From assembly GCF_015062935.1 (NCBI RefSeq), contig NZ_SUTM01000011.1, forward strand, positions 25,872 to 89,871: 64,000 nt of DNA, read 5' to 3'. The stretch is from Methanobrevibacter sp. Its GTDB lineage: Archaea > Methanobacteriota > Methanobacteria > Methanobacteriales > Methanobacteriaceae. This document shows, in pieces, positions 52,330-61,688 of this stretch (its first letter is position 1; each line of letters starts with the position of its first letter). The position numbers and the translations under genes were made by a program. Under the pieces are notes generated by a model, which worked only from the letters and a program-made list of their open reading frames with translations, was not told the DNA's origin and ran no database searches.

Positions 52330-53420
52330 GATATAAAATCATCGAGTCTCTTGATGGCTCTTAACTTTTCTTCTTTTTTTATGCGTGCCTGGTCAAGCGC
52401 ATCCCTTATTGTTTGGATGGAATTGTCATATACTTCCCTGTCAACAGGATATGGAAAACCGTCTTTTCCGCCGTGAGTGAAACTGTATTTTACAGGGTCT
52501 TTCCAGCTTGCAGGTTCACCGTAAACCAAATCTGAAATCAGTGCCAGTGCCCTTATTTTTTTAGGTCCGATTCCCTGAAGCAGAATCAGTTCCTCATAAT
52601 TTTCAGGTTGAATTTCCCATGCTTTTGTCAGAACTTCAAATTCCTTGTCTGAAATGTCCATGTCCAAAACCGGGTGGTGTGCAGGCATGGTAAAATCTTC
52701 CAAAAGCATCTGATTGTCTTTTCTTTTAAAATATTGTCTTAAATGATTTGGATTATCGTTAATCAAATCAACACTTATTTTTTGAGCTTCCTTGCTTTCT
52801 TCAGCAGGCATGTTCAGTGTCTGTGGTGTTATCTGGTCGCAGGAAATTCCGCTGTGAGGGTCATTCAGCAAATCATCGACTTCACTTCCAAGCCAGTGAT
52901 AACGTCTTGCATATTTGTTTTCAGTATTCAGGCCCTGCTGGACGACTGCCCAGTCTCCCTTTTCAGTTACGAAGAAATTGTGCTGGTATAATGTGTATCC
53001 GTCCTGAATGCAGGAATTGTCTATTTTGGCAGATAATTTACTTGTTTCAACGAGCTTTTCTGTTGTCTTTGTTTTCAGGTTGAATACTTCACCTGCATGC
53101 TCGATTCCTTCAGGGGTCTTTCTGGATTTGGCACCTTTGCCTCCTGTAAGGTATATTCCATGCTCTTCCGGACTTAGAGATGCTTTAAGCGCTCCCAATG
53201 TTGTTGTTGTGGTTCCGGAGGAATGCCAATCAAAACCTAAAACACATGAAAATGCCTGAAACCAGTATGGATTGGATATTCTATTCAGGAACTCCTGTAA
53301 GCTATATTCTTCAATGATTACTGAAGCCAGAGCTCCTGACAGGTCAACCATTCTTGTAAATAGCCATTTTGGAGGGTGACCTCCATGTAGCGGTAAATTA
53401 ACTGCACCTCTTCTTTGCAT
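52326..53420 (-). CDS. DUF763-family protein
   Basis: A 364-residue member of DUF763. Recognised from RRGAVNLPLHGGHPPKWLFTRM, the SNPYWFQAFSCVLGFDWHSSGTTTT block and the helix-hairpin-helix-like LLQGIGPKKIRALALISDLVYG near residue 280. The HhH motif suggests DNA or RNA binding. DUF763 proteins occur widely in thermophiles and methanogens with no assigned function; some occur near repair genes. No ribosome site is obvious before the ATG, so a leaderless start is possible. Confidence 0.85.
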   Translation of the reverse strand: MQRRGAVNLPLHGGHPPKWLFTRMVDLSGALASVIIEEYSLQEFLNRISNPYWFQAFSCVLGFDWHSSGTTTTTLGALKASLSPEEHGIYLTGGKGAKSRKTPEGIEHAGEVFNLKTKTTEKLVETSKLSAKIDNSCIQDGYTLYQHNFFVTEKGDWAVVQQGLNTENKYARRYHWLGSEVDDLLNDPHSGISCDQITPQTLNMPAEESKEAQKISVDLINDNPNHLRQYFKRKDNQMLLEDFTMPAHHPVLDMDISDKEFEVLTKAWEIQPENYEELILLQGIGPKKIRALALISDLVYGEPASWKDPVKYSFTHGGKDGFPYPVDREVYDNSIQTIRDALDQARIKKEEKLRAIKRLDDFIS

Positions 53421-53475
53421 GATTAATGTTTTATTTTTTAAAATATTAATTGTTTAGCGAGAGCACATGATAAGT

Positions 53476-53509
53476 AATGCGAATGGCTATTTTCTGTTCA
53501 CTTCGTATT
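53476..53509 (+). repeat. Inverted repeat in the divergent region before the surface-protein gene
   Basis: AATGCGAA (53476-53483) pairs with TTCGTATT (53502-53509), one pair being G-T, around 18 bases. It lies just upstream of the BRE-TATA element GTGAAAATATTTATAAG of the surface-protein gene and could be an activator or repressor site. Confidence 0.3.
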
Positions 53510-53588
53510 CTTTAGGTGAAAATATTTATAAGTTCTATTCAAATAAATAATGTATGAATGAAAAAAATGCAAATTAGGTGTAATTATT

Positions 53589-55937
53589 TTGAATAAAAAA
53601 ATGGCATTATCAATGTTTTTGATGTTGTTTCTATTTTTTTCCGTCAGTGCAATCCATGCAGGCGATGTGAATGTAACTGATTTATCTGCATTCAATTCTA
53701 CAGGTGATATTTCTCTTCAAAGTGAAGATGAAATTCAAATTGACGATTTGGAAACATCAAATTCAAGTGATTTGTCAAAATACAGTGATAATGAATCTTT
53801 AAAGGAAAACGCTAAAAATAAAACTGAATTACAGTATTCGACAAATAGCATATACTTCAAGGGATGCTATGAAATAACATTGAAGGATTCAAATACGAAC
53901 AGTCCATTGGCAAACCAGACTGTTAATTTTGTCATAAACGGCGCAAAATATTCCTCAACAACAAATGCCAAAGGAATCGCCAGTCTGAAATTGTCCCAAA
54001 ATCCAGGAAAATATACTGTTGATGCTTATTTTGATGGGGATGAATCTTATGAAAGCTCCAATTCAACTTCCCAGATAAACATCTTGCCTACAATTAAGGC
54101 AAAGGACGTGACAAAATACTATAAAGGAAGTGCAAAATACTCAGCGACATTTTTCAACAGCAACGGAAAAGCATGGGCAAACAGGCAGGTTAAGATAACA
54201 GTCAACGGAAAAACCTACACCAAAAAAACCAATGGAAAAGGTGTTGCAAGCCTTGATGTAAATCTGAAGCCCGGAACATACAAGGTCATTGCAACTGATC
54301 CGGTAACAGGATATAAACTGACAACAACCTTCAAGATTCTCTCAACCGTTACTTCATCAGACATTAAAAAGGTAGTGGGAGACTCCAACAAGTTCAATGT
54401 TAAATTCTTTAAAAGCAATGGAAATCCATTGGCCAACAAGTACGTTAAAGTCAAAATCAACGGTAAAACATACTGGTACAAGACAAACTCCAAAGGCAAT
54501 CTGTTCTTATCATTAAACCGTTTTAAAAAAGGAACTTACAAGATTGTTTCATATAACACTGACGGTTTGAAAAAGACCAACATGGCTAAGCTGTACAGCA
54601 TAGCAAGCACAAAACTCACAACCAGCATTTACACATTCAGGTCCAATGACACCAAACAAATCAAGGTCAAATTGACAACTGCATTGGGTGGAAATTCAAA
54701 TGTTGGAAAAACAGTCAAGTTCACAATCGATGGTTCTACATTTTCTAAAAAAACAGACAGCAAGGGTGAAGCCTACCTTGATCTGAATTCCTTCGGCAAG
54801 GGCTTATATAAAGTCCAGTACGATTTTTCAGGCAACAAATATTTCCAGAAGTATCACACTACAAATTTCGTAACAATACTTGGCTCAACAACTCCTGAGT
54901 TTACTGTTGAAAGCGGAACGGACTTCGGTTATGGTGCTAAAACTCCGTTTAAGGTAGCTTTAAAAGCAGATGAAGTTCCGTTAATTAAAAGAAAAGTGAC
55001 TTTCACAATCAATGGGGAAAACTACAATGTAACAACTGACAATAATGGAATAGCTTCACTGCTTATCACTCAAAAGATAGGTAACTACACTCTGAATTAT
55101 AATTCATATTCCCAATCATATGTTCCTCAAACCTCAGGGTCTTGTCCAATAACTGTCTTTAAAAGAACCGATGCTAAGATTACTTGGCAATCTGCAACAT
55201 CATTCAAGAGCTTTTCACAGACTTTAAAGGTTTTGGTAACTGATTCTAATGGGAAAGCCATTTCTGGCCAGAATGTGGAATTGACAGCAGGTTCTGAAAC
55301 ATACACTGCAAAAACTTCATCCGGCGGATATGCCACATTCAAGACAGATTTTGAATTCGGCAATTGCAAGGTCAAGGTTAAGCTTCAGGATTCCAACAGC
55401 TTCGCTTCCAGTGCCCTATCAAAATCAGTAACTGTTGAACTTACTCAATACGGACGGGGGCTCAACGTGAAGGATTCAAGCTATTATTCAAGTGCTTATA
55501 GCAAAGCATCAAGGCACTGTCCGGTCAACAATGCTAAAATCAAAGCACTGGTTAAGTCATTGACCAAAGGTTTGACCAGCAAGGTTCAAAAGGCAAGGGC
55601 AATATTTAATTATGTCAGGGATTATGTGTTCTATGGATATTACTATAACACCCATAAAGGGGCTTTAGGAACATTGAAGTCCGGAGTGGCGAATTGCGTT
55701 GACCAGGCACACTTGCTTATTTCAATGTATAGGACTGCAGGCTTTAAAGCAAGATATGTCCATGGAAGTTGTACTTTTTCAGATGGAAGGTTTGGTCATG
55801 TCTGGACTCAGGTTTTAATTGGTAAAACTTGGGTTGTCGGTGATCCAATCAGTTATAAGAATTATTTAGGCAAAATCAACAATTGGAATACGAAAACTTA
55901 CACGCTCCACAGCAGGTATCTAAGTCTTCCGTTCTGA
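53589..55937 (+). CDS. Secreted Ig-repeat protein with C-terminal transglutaminase-like domain
   Basis: A 782-residue surface protein. Residues 1-25 are a signal peptide (MALSMFLMLFLFFSVSAIHA). After a Ser/Asp-rich linker come about six Ig-like repeats of 80-90 residues, each ending in patterns like YTKKTNGKGVASLDVNLKPG and TYKV. The last 140 residues are a transglutaminase/protease-like domain with Cys703 (GVANCVDQAH), His737 (RFGHVWTQV) and Asp752 (VVGDP) as triad. No C-terminal anchor is present. The TTG start has AGGTG 8 bases upstream. Members are adhesin-like in Methanobrevibacter; a wall-cutting role like pseudomurein endoisopeptidase is also possible. Confidence 0.85.
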   Translation: MNKKMALSMFLMLFLFFSVSAIHAGDVNVTDLSAFNSTGDISLQSEDEIQIDDLETSNSSDLSKYSDNESLKENAKNKTELQYSTNSIYFKGCYEITLKDSNTNSPLANQTVNFVINGAKYSSTTNAKGIASLKLSQNPGKYTVDAYFDGDESYESSNSTSQINILPTIKAKDVTKYYKGSAKYSATFFNSNGKAWANRQVKITVNGKTYTKKTNGKGVASLDVNLKPGTYKVIATDPVTGYKLTTTFKILSTVTSSDIKKVVGDSNKFNVKFFKSNGNPLANKYVKVKINGKTYWYKTNSKGNLFLSLNRFKKGTYKIVSYNTDGLKKTNMAKLYSIASTKLTTSIYTFRSNDTKQIKVKLTTALGGNSNVGKTVKFTIDGSTFSKKTDSKGEAYLDLNSFGKGLYKVQYDFSGNKYFQKYHTTNFVTILGSTTPEFTVESGTDFGYGAKTPFKVALKADEVPLIKRKVTFTINGENYNVTTDNNGIASLLITQKIGNYTLNYNSYSQSYVPQTSGSCPITVFKRTDAKITWQSATSFKSFSQTLKVLVTDSNGKAISGQNVELTAGSETYTAKTSSGGYATFKTDFEFGNCKVKVKLQDSNSFASSALSKSVTVELTQYGRGLNVKDSSYYSSAYSKASRHCPVNNAKIKALVKSLTKGLTSKVQKARAIFNYVRDYVFYGYYYNTHKGALGTLKSGVANCVDQAHLLISMYRTAGFKARYVHGSCTFSDGRFGHVWTQVLIGKTWVVGDPISYKNYLGKINNWNTKTYTLHSRYLSLPF

Positions 55938-56077
55938 TTTTTTATTTTTTTAACATCATTACTTTTTAACATATTTTTTCCATATAAACAAAACTTTAAT
56001 AAGTAATGGTAAGTATATCTATTAATGTTATATTTATTAACAAATTATTTAATCAAAATTATAAAGGAGATACTATT

Positions 56078-56815
56078 ATGGCAATAGATAACGGAGATTT
56101 TGTAAGAGTAAACTTTACTGGTAAAATAAAAGAAACTGAAGACGTATTCGATACTACTTATGATGAAATTGCACAAGAAGCTGGAATTTTCGATGAAAAC
56201 AAAACTTACAAACCAATCCCAATTGTTGTAGGTGGAAACCACTTATTACCTGCAATTGAAGAAGCAATTATCGGTTTAGAAGAAGGAGAAACCAAACATA
56301 TTGAAGTAGATTCCGACAATGCTTTCGGACCAAGAGACCCTAAAATGATTCAATTAGTACCTATGAAAGAATTTAAAAAACAAGGCATGACTCCTTTCCC
56401 AGGTATGAAAATCCAATCCGAAGGCGCAACCGGTAAAATCTTAACCGTAAACGGTGGAAGAGTAAAAGTTGACTTCAACCATGAATTAGCAGGAAAAGAC
56501 TTAGTTTACGATGTTGAAGTAACCGAAGTCATTGAAGATGAAGAAGAAAAAATCAAAAGTATGATTGAGTTACATTACTCCAACCCTAATGTTGACATTG
56601 ACAAAACTGAAATTGACATCAATGATGGTATTGTAAACATCAAATTAGATGAAATGTCCAAATTCGACCAACAATCCTACATGGACGTTACCTTCGCTAG
56701 ATTCAGAATAGCTAAAGACATTTGGGATAACATCGAAGAAGTTACCAAAGTTAACTTTGTAGATGAATTCGAAAAAAGAGAAGAATCTGACGACGAAGAA
56801 GCTGAAGAAGAATAA
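56078..56815 (+). CDS. FKBP-type peptidyl-prolyl isomerase, long archaeal form
   Basis: A 245-residue SlyD-like prolyl isomerase and chaperone. The FKBP part is [54 protein letters not shown], with an insert-in-flap region ([19 protein letters not shown]) and return strand [25 protein letters not shown]-terminal domain of about 85 residues follows, as in the long archaeal class, ending in an acidic tail. The frame could start at 56006, but AAGGAGA before the ATG at 56078 and family N termini decide. Followed by a strong hairpin terminator. Confidence 0.92.
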   Translation: MAIDNGDFVRVNFTGKIKETEDVFDTTYDEIAQEAGIFDENKTYKPIPIVVGGNHLLPAIEEAIIGLEEGETKHIEVDSDNAFGPRDPKMIQLVPMKEFKKQGMTPFPGMKIQSEGATGKILTVNGGRVKVDFNHELAGKDLVYDVEVTEVIEDEEEKIKSMIELHYSNPNVDIDKTEIDINDGIVNIKLDEMSKFDQQSYMDVTFARFRIAKDIWDNIEEVTKVNFVDEFEKREESDDEEAEEE

Positions 56816-56834
56816 TTCTTCTAACTTATTTTTT

Positions 56835-56863
56835 TGAGTTTTAAACTAAAACTCACTTTTTTT
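56835..56863 (+). terminator. Hairpin-plus-T terminator after the FKBP gene
   Basis: TGAGTTTTA and TAAAACTCA form a perfect 9-bp stem around AAC, followed by C and seven Ts. It lies about 20 bases after the stop. Form and position are those of an intrinsic terminator. Confidence 0.75.
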
Positions 56864-56935
56864 ACTATTTTTTTTCAATTGCCAAAATTTATATTTTAAT
56901 TTTTACAGATTATAACATATACGAAGGGTTGTATT

Positions 56936-58228
56936 ATGTTTGCAATATTTAAAAAGATTAGTTTAGGCAATTGGATTTTAATAGGAATGATTTTGGGATT
57001 GTTTTTCGGACTATTTTTAAATTTCCATGTCCATGATCACTTTATCAAAAACATAGTCTTTATGGATAATGTGTTCTATCTGGGAGGTAATGCATTTATC
57101 AGACTCATGAAAATGCTTGTTGTACCTCTTGTTTTCTGTTCTATTGTGGTTGGTGTGGCATCAATTTCGGATATTCGAAAAATCGGTTCCATTGGTGGAA
57201 TGACAATAATAATATATCTTATTACAACTGCTCTTGCAGTAACAATAGCCCTAAGCATAGGTATTTTGATTAAACCTGGCCTTGGTTTGGATATGGCAGC
57301 TGCATCTCAAACAGCTAATGTAACCCTTAACCAGACAATGACTGATACAATTTTAAACATTATTCCCGAAAACCCATTAAACGCATTGGCTAATGGGGAT
57401 ATGTTGCCGGTTATAATATTTGGTGTGCTCATCGGGTTTATTTTGGCTAAATTGAGGGAAGAAACTCAAGTCGTAAACAAATTTTTCGAAGAGTCAAACA
57501 AAATAATGATGTCAATGACCGGTATTGTGATGAAATTCGCACCGATTGGCGTTTTCTGTCTGATGGCCAAGACATTTGGAAGCTTAGGATTTGAAGGCAT
57601 CATGCCTCTGGCGAAATATGTCGGTTGTGTATTGATTGGATTGGCTATTCAGGCTTTTGTTGTTTATCCGGCTCTGCTGGTTGTTTTTACAAGGTTGAAT
57701 CCTGTAAGATTCTTCAGGAAGTTCATGTCAGTAATGTTTTTTGCATTTTCATCTTCAACATCAAATGCGACAATTCCATTGAACATGAATAAACTTGAGG
57801 ACATGGGTGTTTCCCGTGATGTTTCTTCATTTACCATTCCTTTAGGAGCAACAATCAATATGGATGGAACTGCAATCATGCAGGGTGTTGCGGTAATGTT
57901 TGCGGCTCAGGCTTATGGAATTGACTTGGGTTTTTCCGCTTTATTGACAGTAATTTTCACAGCTGTAATGGCTTCAATAGGTACTGCGGGAGTTCCTTCA
58001 GTGGGTCTTGTTACTTTGACTATGGTATTTAATTCAGTAGGTCTTCCGGTTCAGGCAATCGGAGTAATCTTTGGAATAGACCATATACTGGACATGTTCA
58101 GAACTGCAGTCAATGTTACCGGTGATGCTATCTGCACTGTGATTGTCTCATTCAAAAACAAGTCATTTGATAAGGATGTGTTTAATGATAAGAAAGAGCC
58201 AGAAAAAGTGGCTCCGGATTTGATTTAA
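56936..58228 (+). CDS. Dicarboxylate/amino acid:cation symporter (GltP/DctA type)
   Basis: A 430-residue transporter of the sodium/proton-dicarboxylate symporter family. Eight helices and two hairpin loops are expected; the serine-rich tip SSSTSNATIPLNM and the sodium/substrate helix TINMDGTAIMQGVAVMF are present, as is GTAGVPSVGLVTL (hairpin 2) and DHILDMFRTAVNVTGDAICTV. Substrates are glutamate, aspartate or C4-dicarboxylates. The stop is shared with the convergent fumarase subunit, so a C4-dicarboxylate substrate is attractive but unproven. Confidence 0.92.
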   Translation: MFAIFKKISLGNWILIGMILGLFFGLFLNFHVHDHFIKNIVFMDNVFYLGGNAFIRLMKMLVVPLVFCSIVVGVASISDIRKIGSIGGMTIIIYLITTALAVTIALSIGILIKPGLGLDMAAASQTANVTLNQTMTDTILNIIPENPLNALANGDMLPVIIFGVLIGFILAKLREETQVVNKFFEESNKIMMSMTGIVMKFAPIGVFCLMAKTFGSLGFEGIMPLAKYVGCVLIGLAIQAFVVYPALLVVFTRLNPVRFFRKFMSVMFFAFSSSTSNATIPLNMNKLEDMGVSRDVSSFTIPLGATINMDGTAIMQGVAVMFAAQAYGIDLGFSALLTVIFTAVMASIGTAGVPSVGLVTLTMVFNSVGLPVQAIGVIFGIDHILDMFRTAVNVTGDAICTVIVSFKNKSFDKDVFNDKKEPEKVAPDLI

Positions 58229-58716
58229 ATTTTTTCTCCCCTGTGGATAGCCACTATCCCGGGGATATCTTTCACTTTTAGCTCAAACATGGCTTCCATG
58301 CCTTCATTTTCAAAAAGAACACACTTTTTTTCTAAAACTTTGCTTGTAAGCAGTGCCGCTACAGGTGGTGTTATTACAAAAATTGAATTGTTTTCATCAA
58401 GCGACTTTGCGGTTTCATCACTCAGCATTCCCTTTCCGATATGTATTTTCACTCCTTTTTCACTTAAAAAGGGGATTGTTGATTCGATTTCCACTTTGCT
58501 GCTTGTTGTAGGTGCAATTCCCGCATCGCTGAATGCAGTATGCATTATCGCCATTCCATTCATGTCAAACGGCACCTCTCCCTTTTTAACAAGCTCCACA
58601 AGCTGGGGCAATGCTGCATCACGGCCAGTGTATATTGTTCCTGATATTGAAACTTGATCTCCAACGTTAAGTTCATTTATCTGCTCGTCGCTGACAGGTG
58701 TGGTTAATCTTTTCAT
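58225..58716 (-). CDS. Fumarate hydratase class I, beta subunit
   Basis: A 163-residue protein equal to the C-terminal part of class I (Fe-S) fumarases and tartrate dehydratases. Motifs are VGDQVSISGTIYTGRDAALPQLVELV, MAIMHTAFSDAGIAPTTSSK, KGMLSDETAKSLDENNSIFVITPPVAALL. It pairs with an alpha subunit encoded elsewhere to interconvert malate and fumarate in the reductive TCA branch. The frame extends to 58764, but ATG 58716 gives the family start (MKRLTTPVSDEQI). It diverges from korD over 135 bases, which places two steps of the same pathway back to back. Confidence 0.9.
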   Translation of the reverse strand: MKRLTTPVSDEQINELNVGDQVSISGTIYTGRDAALPQLVELVKKGEVPFDMNGMAIMHTAFSDAGIAPTTSSKVEIESTIPFLSEKGVKIHIGKGMLSDETAKSLDENNSIFVITPPVAALLTSKVLEKKCVLFENEGMEAMFELKVKDIPGIVAIHRGEKI

Positions 58717-58851
58717 GGATATGATTATGTTTTTTAATAATTTTAAAATTTTGTAATTTGTCACGATTTTTCATAACATATTTAAATGTTTATTAACATA
58801 GATATATAACATTCTAGATTTATTTATCATAGAATTATAGGAGATATAAAA
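58717..58851. promoter_or_regulatory. Divergent promoter region of the fumarase beta and korDABC genes
   Basis: About 135 AT-rich bases. ACATATTTAAATGT (58778-58791) is nearly palindromic, and GATATATAAC (58800-58809) is a likely TATA box for korD, with a start near 58832. TATAGGAGATATAAA ahead of korD gives its ribosome site. Shared control of both directions is possible. Confidence 0.45.
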
Positions 58852-59118
58852 TTGATTATTATTGACGAAAATTTGTGTAAAGGATGTCATCTTTGCTTAT
58901 TCATGTGTTCACAAAACGTTTACGCAATATCTTCTGAAATTAACAAGAAAGGAGTCCAATTGCCTTACGTTAATTTTGGAGAAAGATGTAACAAATGCGG
59001 GACATGTGAAGTGGCATGTCCAGACCAGGCTATTACTGTGGATTTACCAGATAATTGGTGGATGGAAGATGGTAAAGATGTAAACTTTAATCCTAGATTC
59101 ACAAAGGGGAGAAAATAG
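58852..59118 (+). CDS. korD: 2-oxoglutarate:ferredoxin oxidoreductase, delta (ferredoxin) subunit
   Basis: An 88-residue 2[4Fe-4S] ferredoxin-like subunit. The cluster ligands are Cys9/12/15/19 (LCKGCHLCLFMC) and Cys46/49/52/56 (RCNKCGTCEVACP). It passes electrons between external ferredoxin and the catalytic subunits. The start codon is TTG with TAGGAGA upstream. First gene of korDABC-sucC; gaps of 8, 1, 9 and 8 bases make it a tight operon. Confidence 0.93.
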   Translation: MIIIDENLCKGCHLCLFMCSQNVYAISSEINKKGVQLPYVNFGERCNKCGTCEVACPDQAITVDLPDNWWMEDGKDVNFNPRFTKGRK

Positions 59119-59126
59119 GTGTTAAA

Positions 59127-60257
59127 ATGGCTGAAGAATTTTTTATTCAAGGAAATGAAGCATGTGCTAAAGGAGCAATAACTGCAGGATGCAGATTCTT
59201 CGCAGGTTATCCAATCACTCCATCTACTGAAGTTGCTGAAACTTTAGCAAGGGAATTGCCAAAAGTCGGTGGTTCTTTTGTTCAAATGGAAGATGAAATC
59301 GCTTCTGCAGGAGCTATTATCGGAGCTTCCTGGGGTGGAGCTAAATCAATGACTGCAACCTCAGGTCCAGGTATATCTTTAATGCAGGAAAATATAGGTT
59401 ATGCATTTATGAGTGAAACTCCAATCGTCATAGTTGATGTTCAAAGAGGGTCTCCGTCTACAGCTCAACCAACAATGGCTGCGCAGGGGGATATGATGCA
59501 GGCACGTTGGGGATCCCATGGGGATTATGAGCCAATAGCATTATCTCCGTCAAGTGTTCAGGAATTCTTTGATTTCACAATCAAGGCATTCAATTTAGCA
59601 GAACAGTACAGATGTCCTGTTTTTGTAATGGCTGATGAAGTAATTGGACACATGAGAGAAAAAATAATCGTTGATGATGATATTGAAATTGTTGCTAGAC
59701 AAAGACCTGAAAAAAGTGACGATTACCTGCCGTTTGAAAATATTGAAAATGGCACAACCCCTATGCCGTCCTTCGGTGACGGATTCAATATTCACGTAAC
59801 CGGACTAACTCACGATGAAAGAGGTTATCCTGATACAAACAATCCTGAAACTCATGACAAACTTGTTCAAAGGATTTGTGATAAGGTATTGAATAACAGG
59901 GATAAAATCTGCTCAGTCAGATCCGAAAACTGTGAAGATGCTGATATCATAATTGTTTCATATGGTGCTCCTGTCAGGTCAGCTAGTGAAGCTACCAGAA
60001 AAGCAAGGGAAGAAGGTAAAAAAGTAGGTTATGTAAAAATAGACACTCCATGGCCTTTCCCTGAAGAACAATTACGTGAAGCAACCGCAAATGCAAAAGA
60101 TGTCATTGTGGTTGAAATGAACTTGGGTCAGATGTATTATGAAGTTGACCGTGTTCTTAAAAGAGACACTAACGTTCACTTAATGGGAGTCATTGGCGGT
60201 TTATTGCCAACTCCTGATGAAATCTTAGAACAAATTAATAAAATAGGAGGAAACTAG
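59127..60257 (+). CDS. korA: 2-oxoglutarate:ferredoxin oxidoreductase, alpha subunit
   Basis: A 376-residue alpha subunit. Signatures are FIQGNEACAKGAITAGCRFFAGYPITPSTEVAETLA, EDEIASAGAIIGASWGGAKSMTATSGPG, and QRGSPSTAQPTMAAQGDMMQARWGSHGDY, then the domain II block VKIDTPWPFPEEQL. With KorB it binds thiamine diphosphate and carboxylates succinyl-CoA to 2-oxoglutarate in this group. AGGTGTTAAA precedes the ATG. Confidence 0.95.
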   Translation: MAEEFFIQGNEACAKGAITAGCRFFAGYPITPSTEVAETLARELPKVGGSFVQMEDEIASAGAIIGASWGGAKSMTATSGPGISLMQENIGYAFMSETPIVIVDVQRGSPSTAQPTMAAQGDMMQARWGSHGDYEPIALSPSSVQEFFDFTIKAFNLAEQYRCPVFVMADEVIGHMREKIIVDDDIEIVARQRPEKSDDYLPFENIENGTTPMPSFGDGFNIHVTGLTHDERGYPDTNNPETHDKLVQRICDKVLNNRDKICSVRSENCEDADIIIVSYGAPVRSASEATRKAREEGKKVGYVKIDTPWPFPEEQLREATANAKDVIVVEMNLGQMYYEVDRVLKRDTNVHLMGVIGGLLPTPDEILEQINKIGGN

Positions 60258-60258
60258 A

Positions 60259-61122
60259 ATGGCTGAACATAAAGAAAATAGATTTCTCCCATACTTAAGA
60301 GAAGACAGATTGCCTCATATTTTCTGTCCGGGCTGTGGAAATGGAGCTATCATTAATGCATTTTTGGCAGCTATGGAAAAGGCAGAAATGGATTTCGATA
60401 ACATTGCAATGGTTTCTGGAATCGGTTGTTCTTCAAGAATTCCAGGTTATCTTAAATGTGATTCCCTTCACACTACTCACGGAAGAGCATTAAGTTTCGC
60501 TACCGGTTTAAAAACCGCAAACAAAGATTTGGATGTTGTAGTATTTACAGGAGACGGTGATGCGGCATCTATCGGTGGTAATCATTTAATTCATGCAGCT
60601 AGAAGAAATATTAATCTAACTGTAATCTGTATCAATAATAATATTTATGGTATGACTGGGGGTCAAATCAGCCCTACATCTCCTAAAGGTAGTTTCGGAA
60701 CAACTGCTCCTTACGGTAATCAGGACACTCCATTCAAATTAGCTGAACTTGTGGCAGCTGCCGGCGCATCTTATTCAGCAAGATGGACAACAGTTCAGAT
60801 GGAAAATCTTGTATTGGCCATTAAAGACGGTTTGAAAAATGATGGATTTTCATTCATCGAAGTTGCAACTCAATGTCCAACTTATTTTGGTCGTAAGAAT
60901 AAACTCAGAACCCCTACTGCAATGGCTGCAGTAATGAAAGCAAATACTGTATTCAAATCCGCTGCAGAAAGGATGAGACCAAAAGAACTTGAAGGTAAAA
61001 TTGTAGTTGGTGAATTTGCAAATACTCAAAGGGACGAATTCACAGCTAATATCGATAAGATTAGTGTAGAAAAATACGGTAAGAAGACTCTTATCAATTC
61101 TGCATATGAAACAGAGTTATAG
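60259..61122 (+). CDS. korB: 2-oxoglutarate:ferredoxin oxidoreductase, beta subunit
   Basis: A 287-residue thiamine diphosphate-binding subunit. Motifs are HIFCPGCGNGAIINAFLAAM, GIGCSSRIPGYLKCDSLHTTHGRAL, the cofactor motif FTGDGDAASIGGNHLIHAARRN followed by NLTVICINNNIYGMTGGQ, and the late CPTYFGRKN. The ATG has GGAGGAAACTAGA upstream, overlapping the korA stop region. The stop is next to the korC ribosome site. Confidence 0.95.
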   Translation: MAEHKENRFLPYLREDRLPHIFCPGCGNGAIINAFLAAMEKAEMDFDNIAMVSGIGCSSRIPGYLKCDSLHTTHGRALSFATGLKTANKDLDVVVFTGDGDAASIGGNHLIHAARRNINLTVICINNNIYGMTGGQISPTSPKGSFGTTAPYGNQDTPFKLAELVAAAGASYSARWTTVQMENLVLAIKDGLKNDGFSFIEVATQCPTYFGRKNKLRTPTAMAAVMKANTVFKSAAERMRPKELEGKIVVGEFANTQRDEFTANIDKISVEKYGKKTLINSAYETEL

Positions 61123-61131
61123 GTGGGTAAT

Positions 61132-61680
61132 ATGAGAACTGAAATTAGAATTTGTGGATTTGGAGGTCAAGGAGTAATTCTTGCAGGTATTATTTTAGGT
61201 AAATCTGCAAGTCTTTTTGACGGCAAAGAAGCTGTTCAAACTCAATCCTACGGTCCTGAAGCTCGTGGTGGAGCTTCAAAATGTGAAGTTGTTATCAGCG
61301 ACAGTGAAGTCGATTATCCTAAAGTTCAAAATCCTGATATTTTGGTGGCAATGTCCAATGAGGCCTTACTGAAATATATAGTTGATTTGAAAGATAACGG
61401 AACATTGATTGTTGATCCTGGAACAACTGATGTGGAAGATGTCAAAGACTTTATTGAAGAGCATAATATTAAAGTTTATGAAGCTCCTGCAACACAGACA
61501 GCTACTGATGAAATTGGACTTAAAATCGTAGCTAATATTGTGATGGTTGGAGCAATTACAAAAATAACTGAAGTAATATCCAAAGAAGCAGCTATGAAAG
61601 CTATTGAAGCTAGTGTTCCTAAAGGAACTGAAGAGAAAAACATTAAAGCTTTTGAAGCAGGATATGCTTTAGCAGAATAG
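61132..61680 (+). CDS. korC: 2-oxoglutarate:ferredoxin oxidoreductase, gamma subunit
   Basis: A 182-residue gamma subunit with the family start EIRICGFGGQGVILAGIILGKSA, QTQSYGPEARGGASKCEVVISDSEVDYP and KIVANIVMVGAITKITEVIS. A GTG at 61123 could open the frame, but it is part of the AGGTGGGT ribosome site, so ATG 61132 is the likely start. sucC follows 8 bases after the stop, behind GGTGT. Confidence 0.95.
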   Translation: MRTEIRICGFGGQGVILAGIILGKSASLFDGKEAVQTQSYGPEARGGASKCEVVISDSEVDYPKVQNPDILVAMSNEALLKYIVDLKDNGTLIVDPGTTDVEDVKDFIEEHNIKVYEAPATQTATDEIGLKIVANIVMVGAITKITEVISKEAAMKAIEASVPKGTEEKNIKAFEAGYALAE

Positions 61681-61688
61681 GTGTTATA

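Noticed and set aside
54000..55400. Recurrent similar segments in the surface-protein gene as DNA repeats
   Set aside because: The similarity is at protein level from Ig-like domain duplication; the DNA copies are diverged, so it is not a DNA repeat or CRISPR array.
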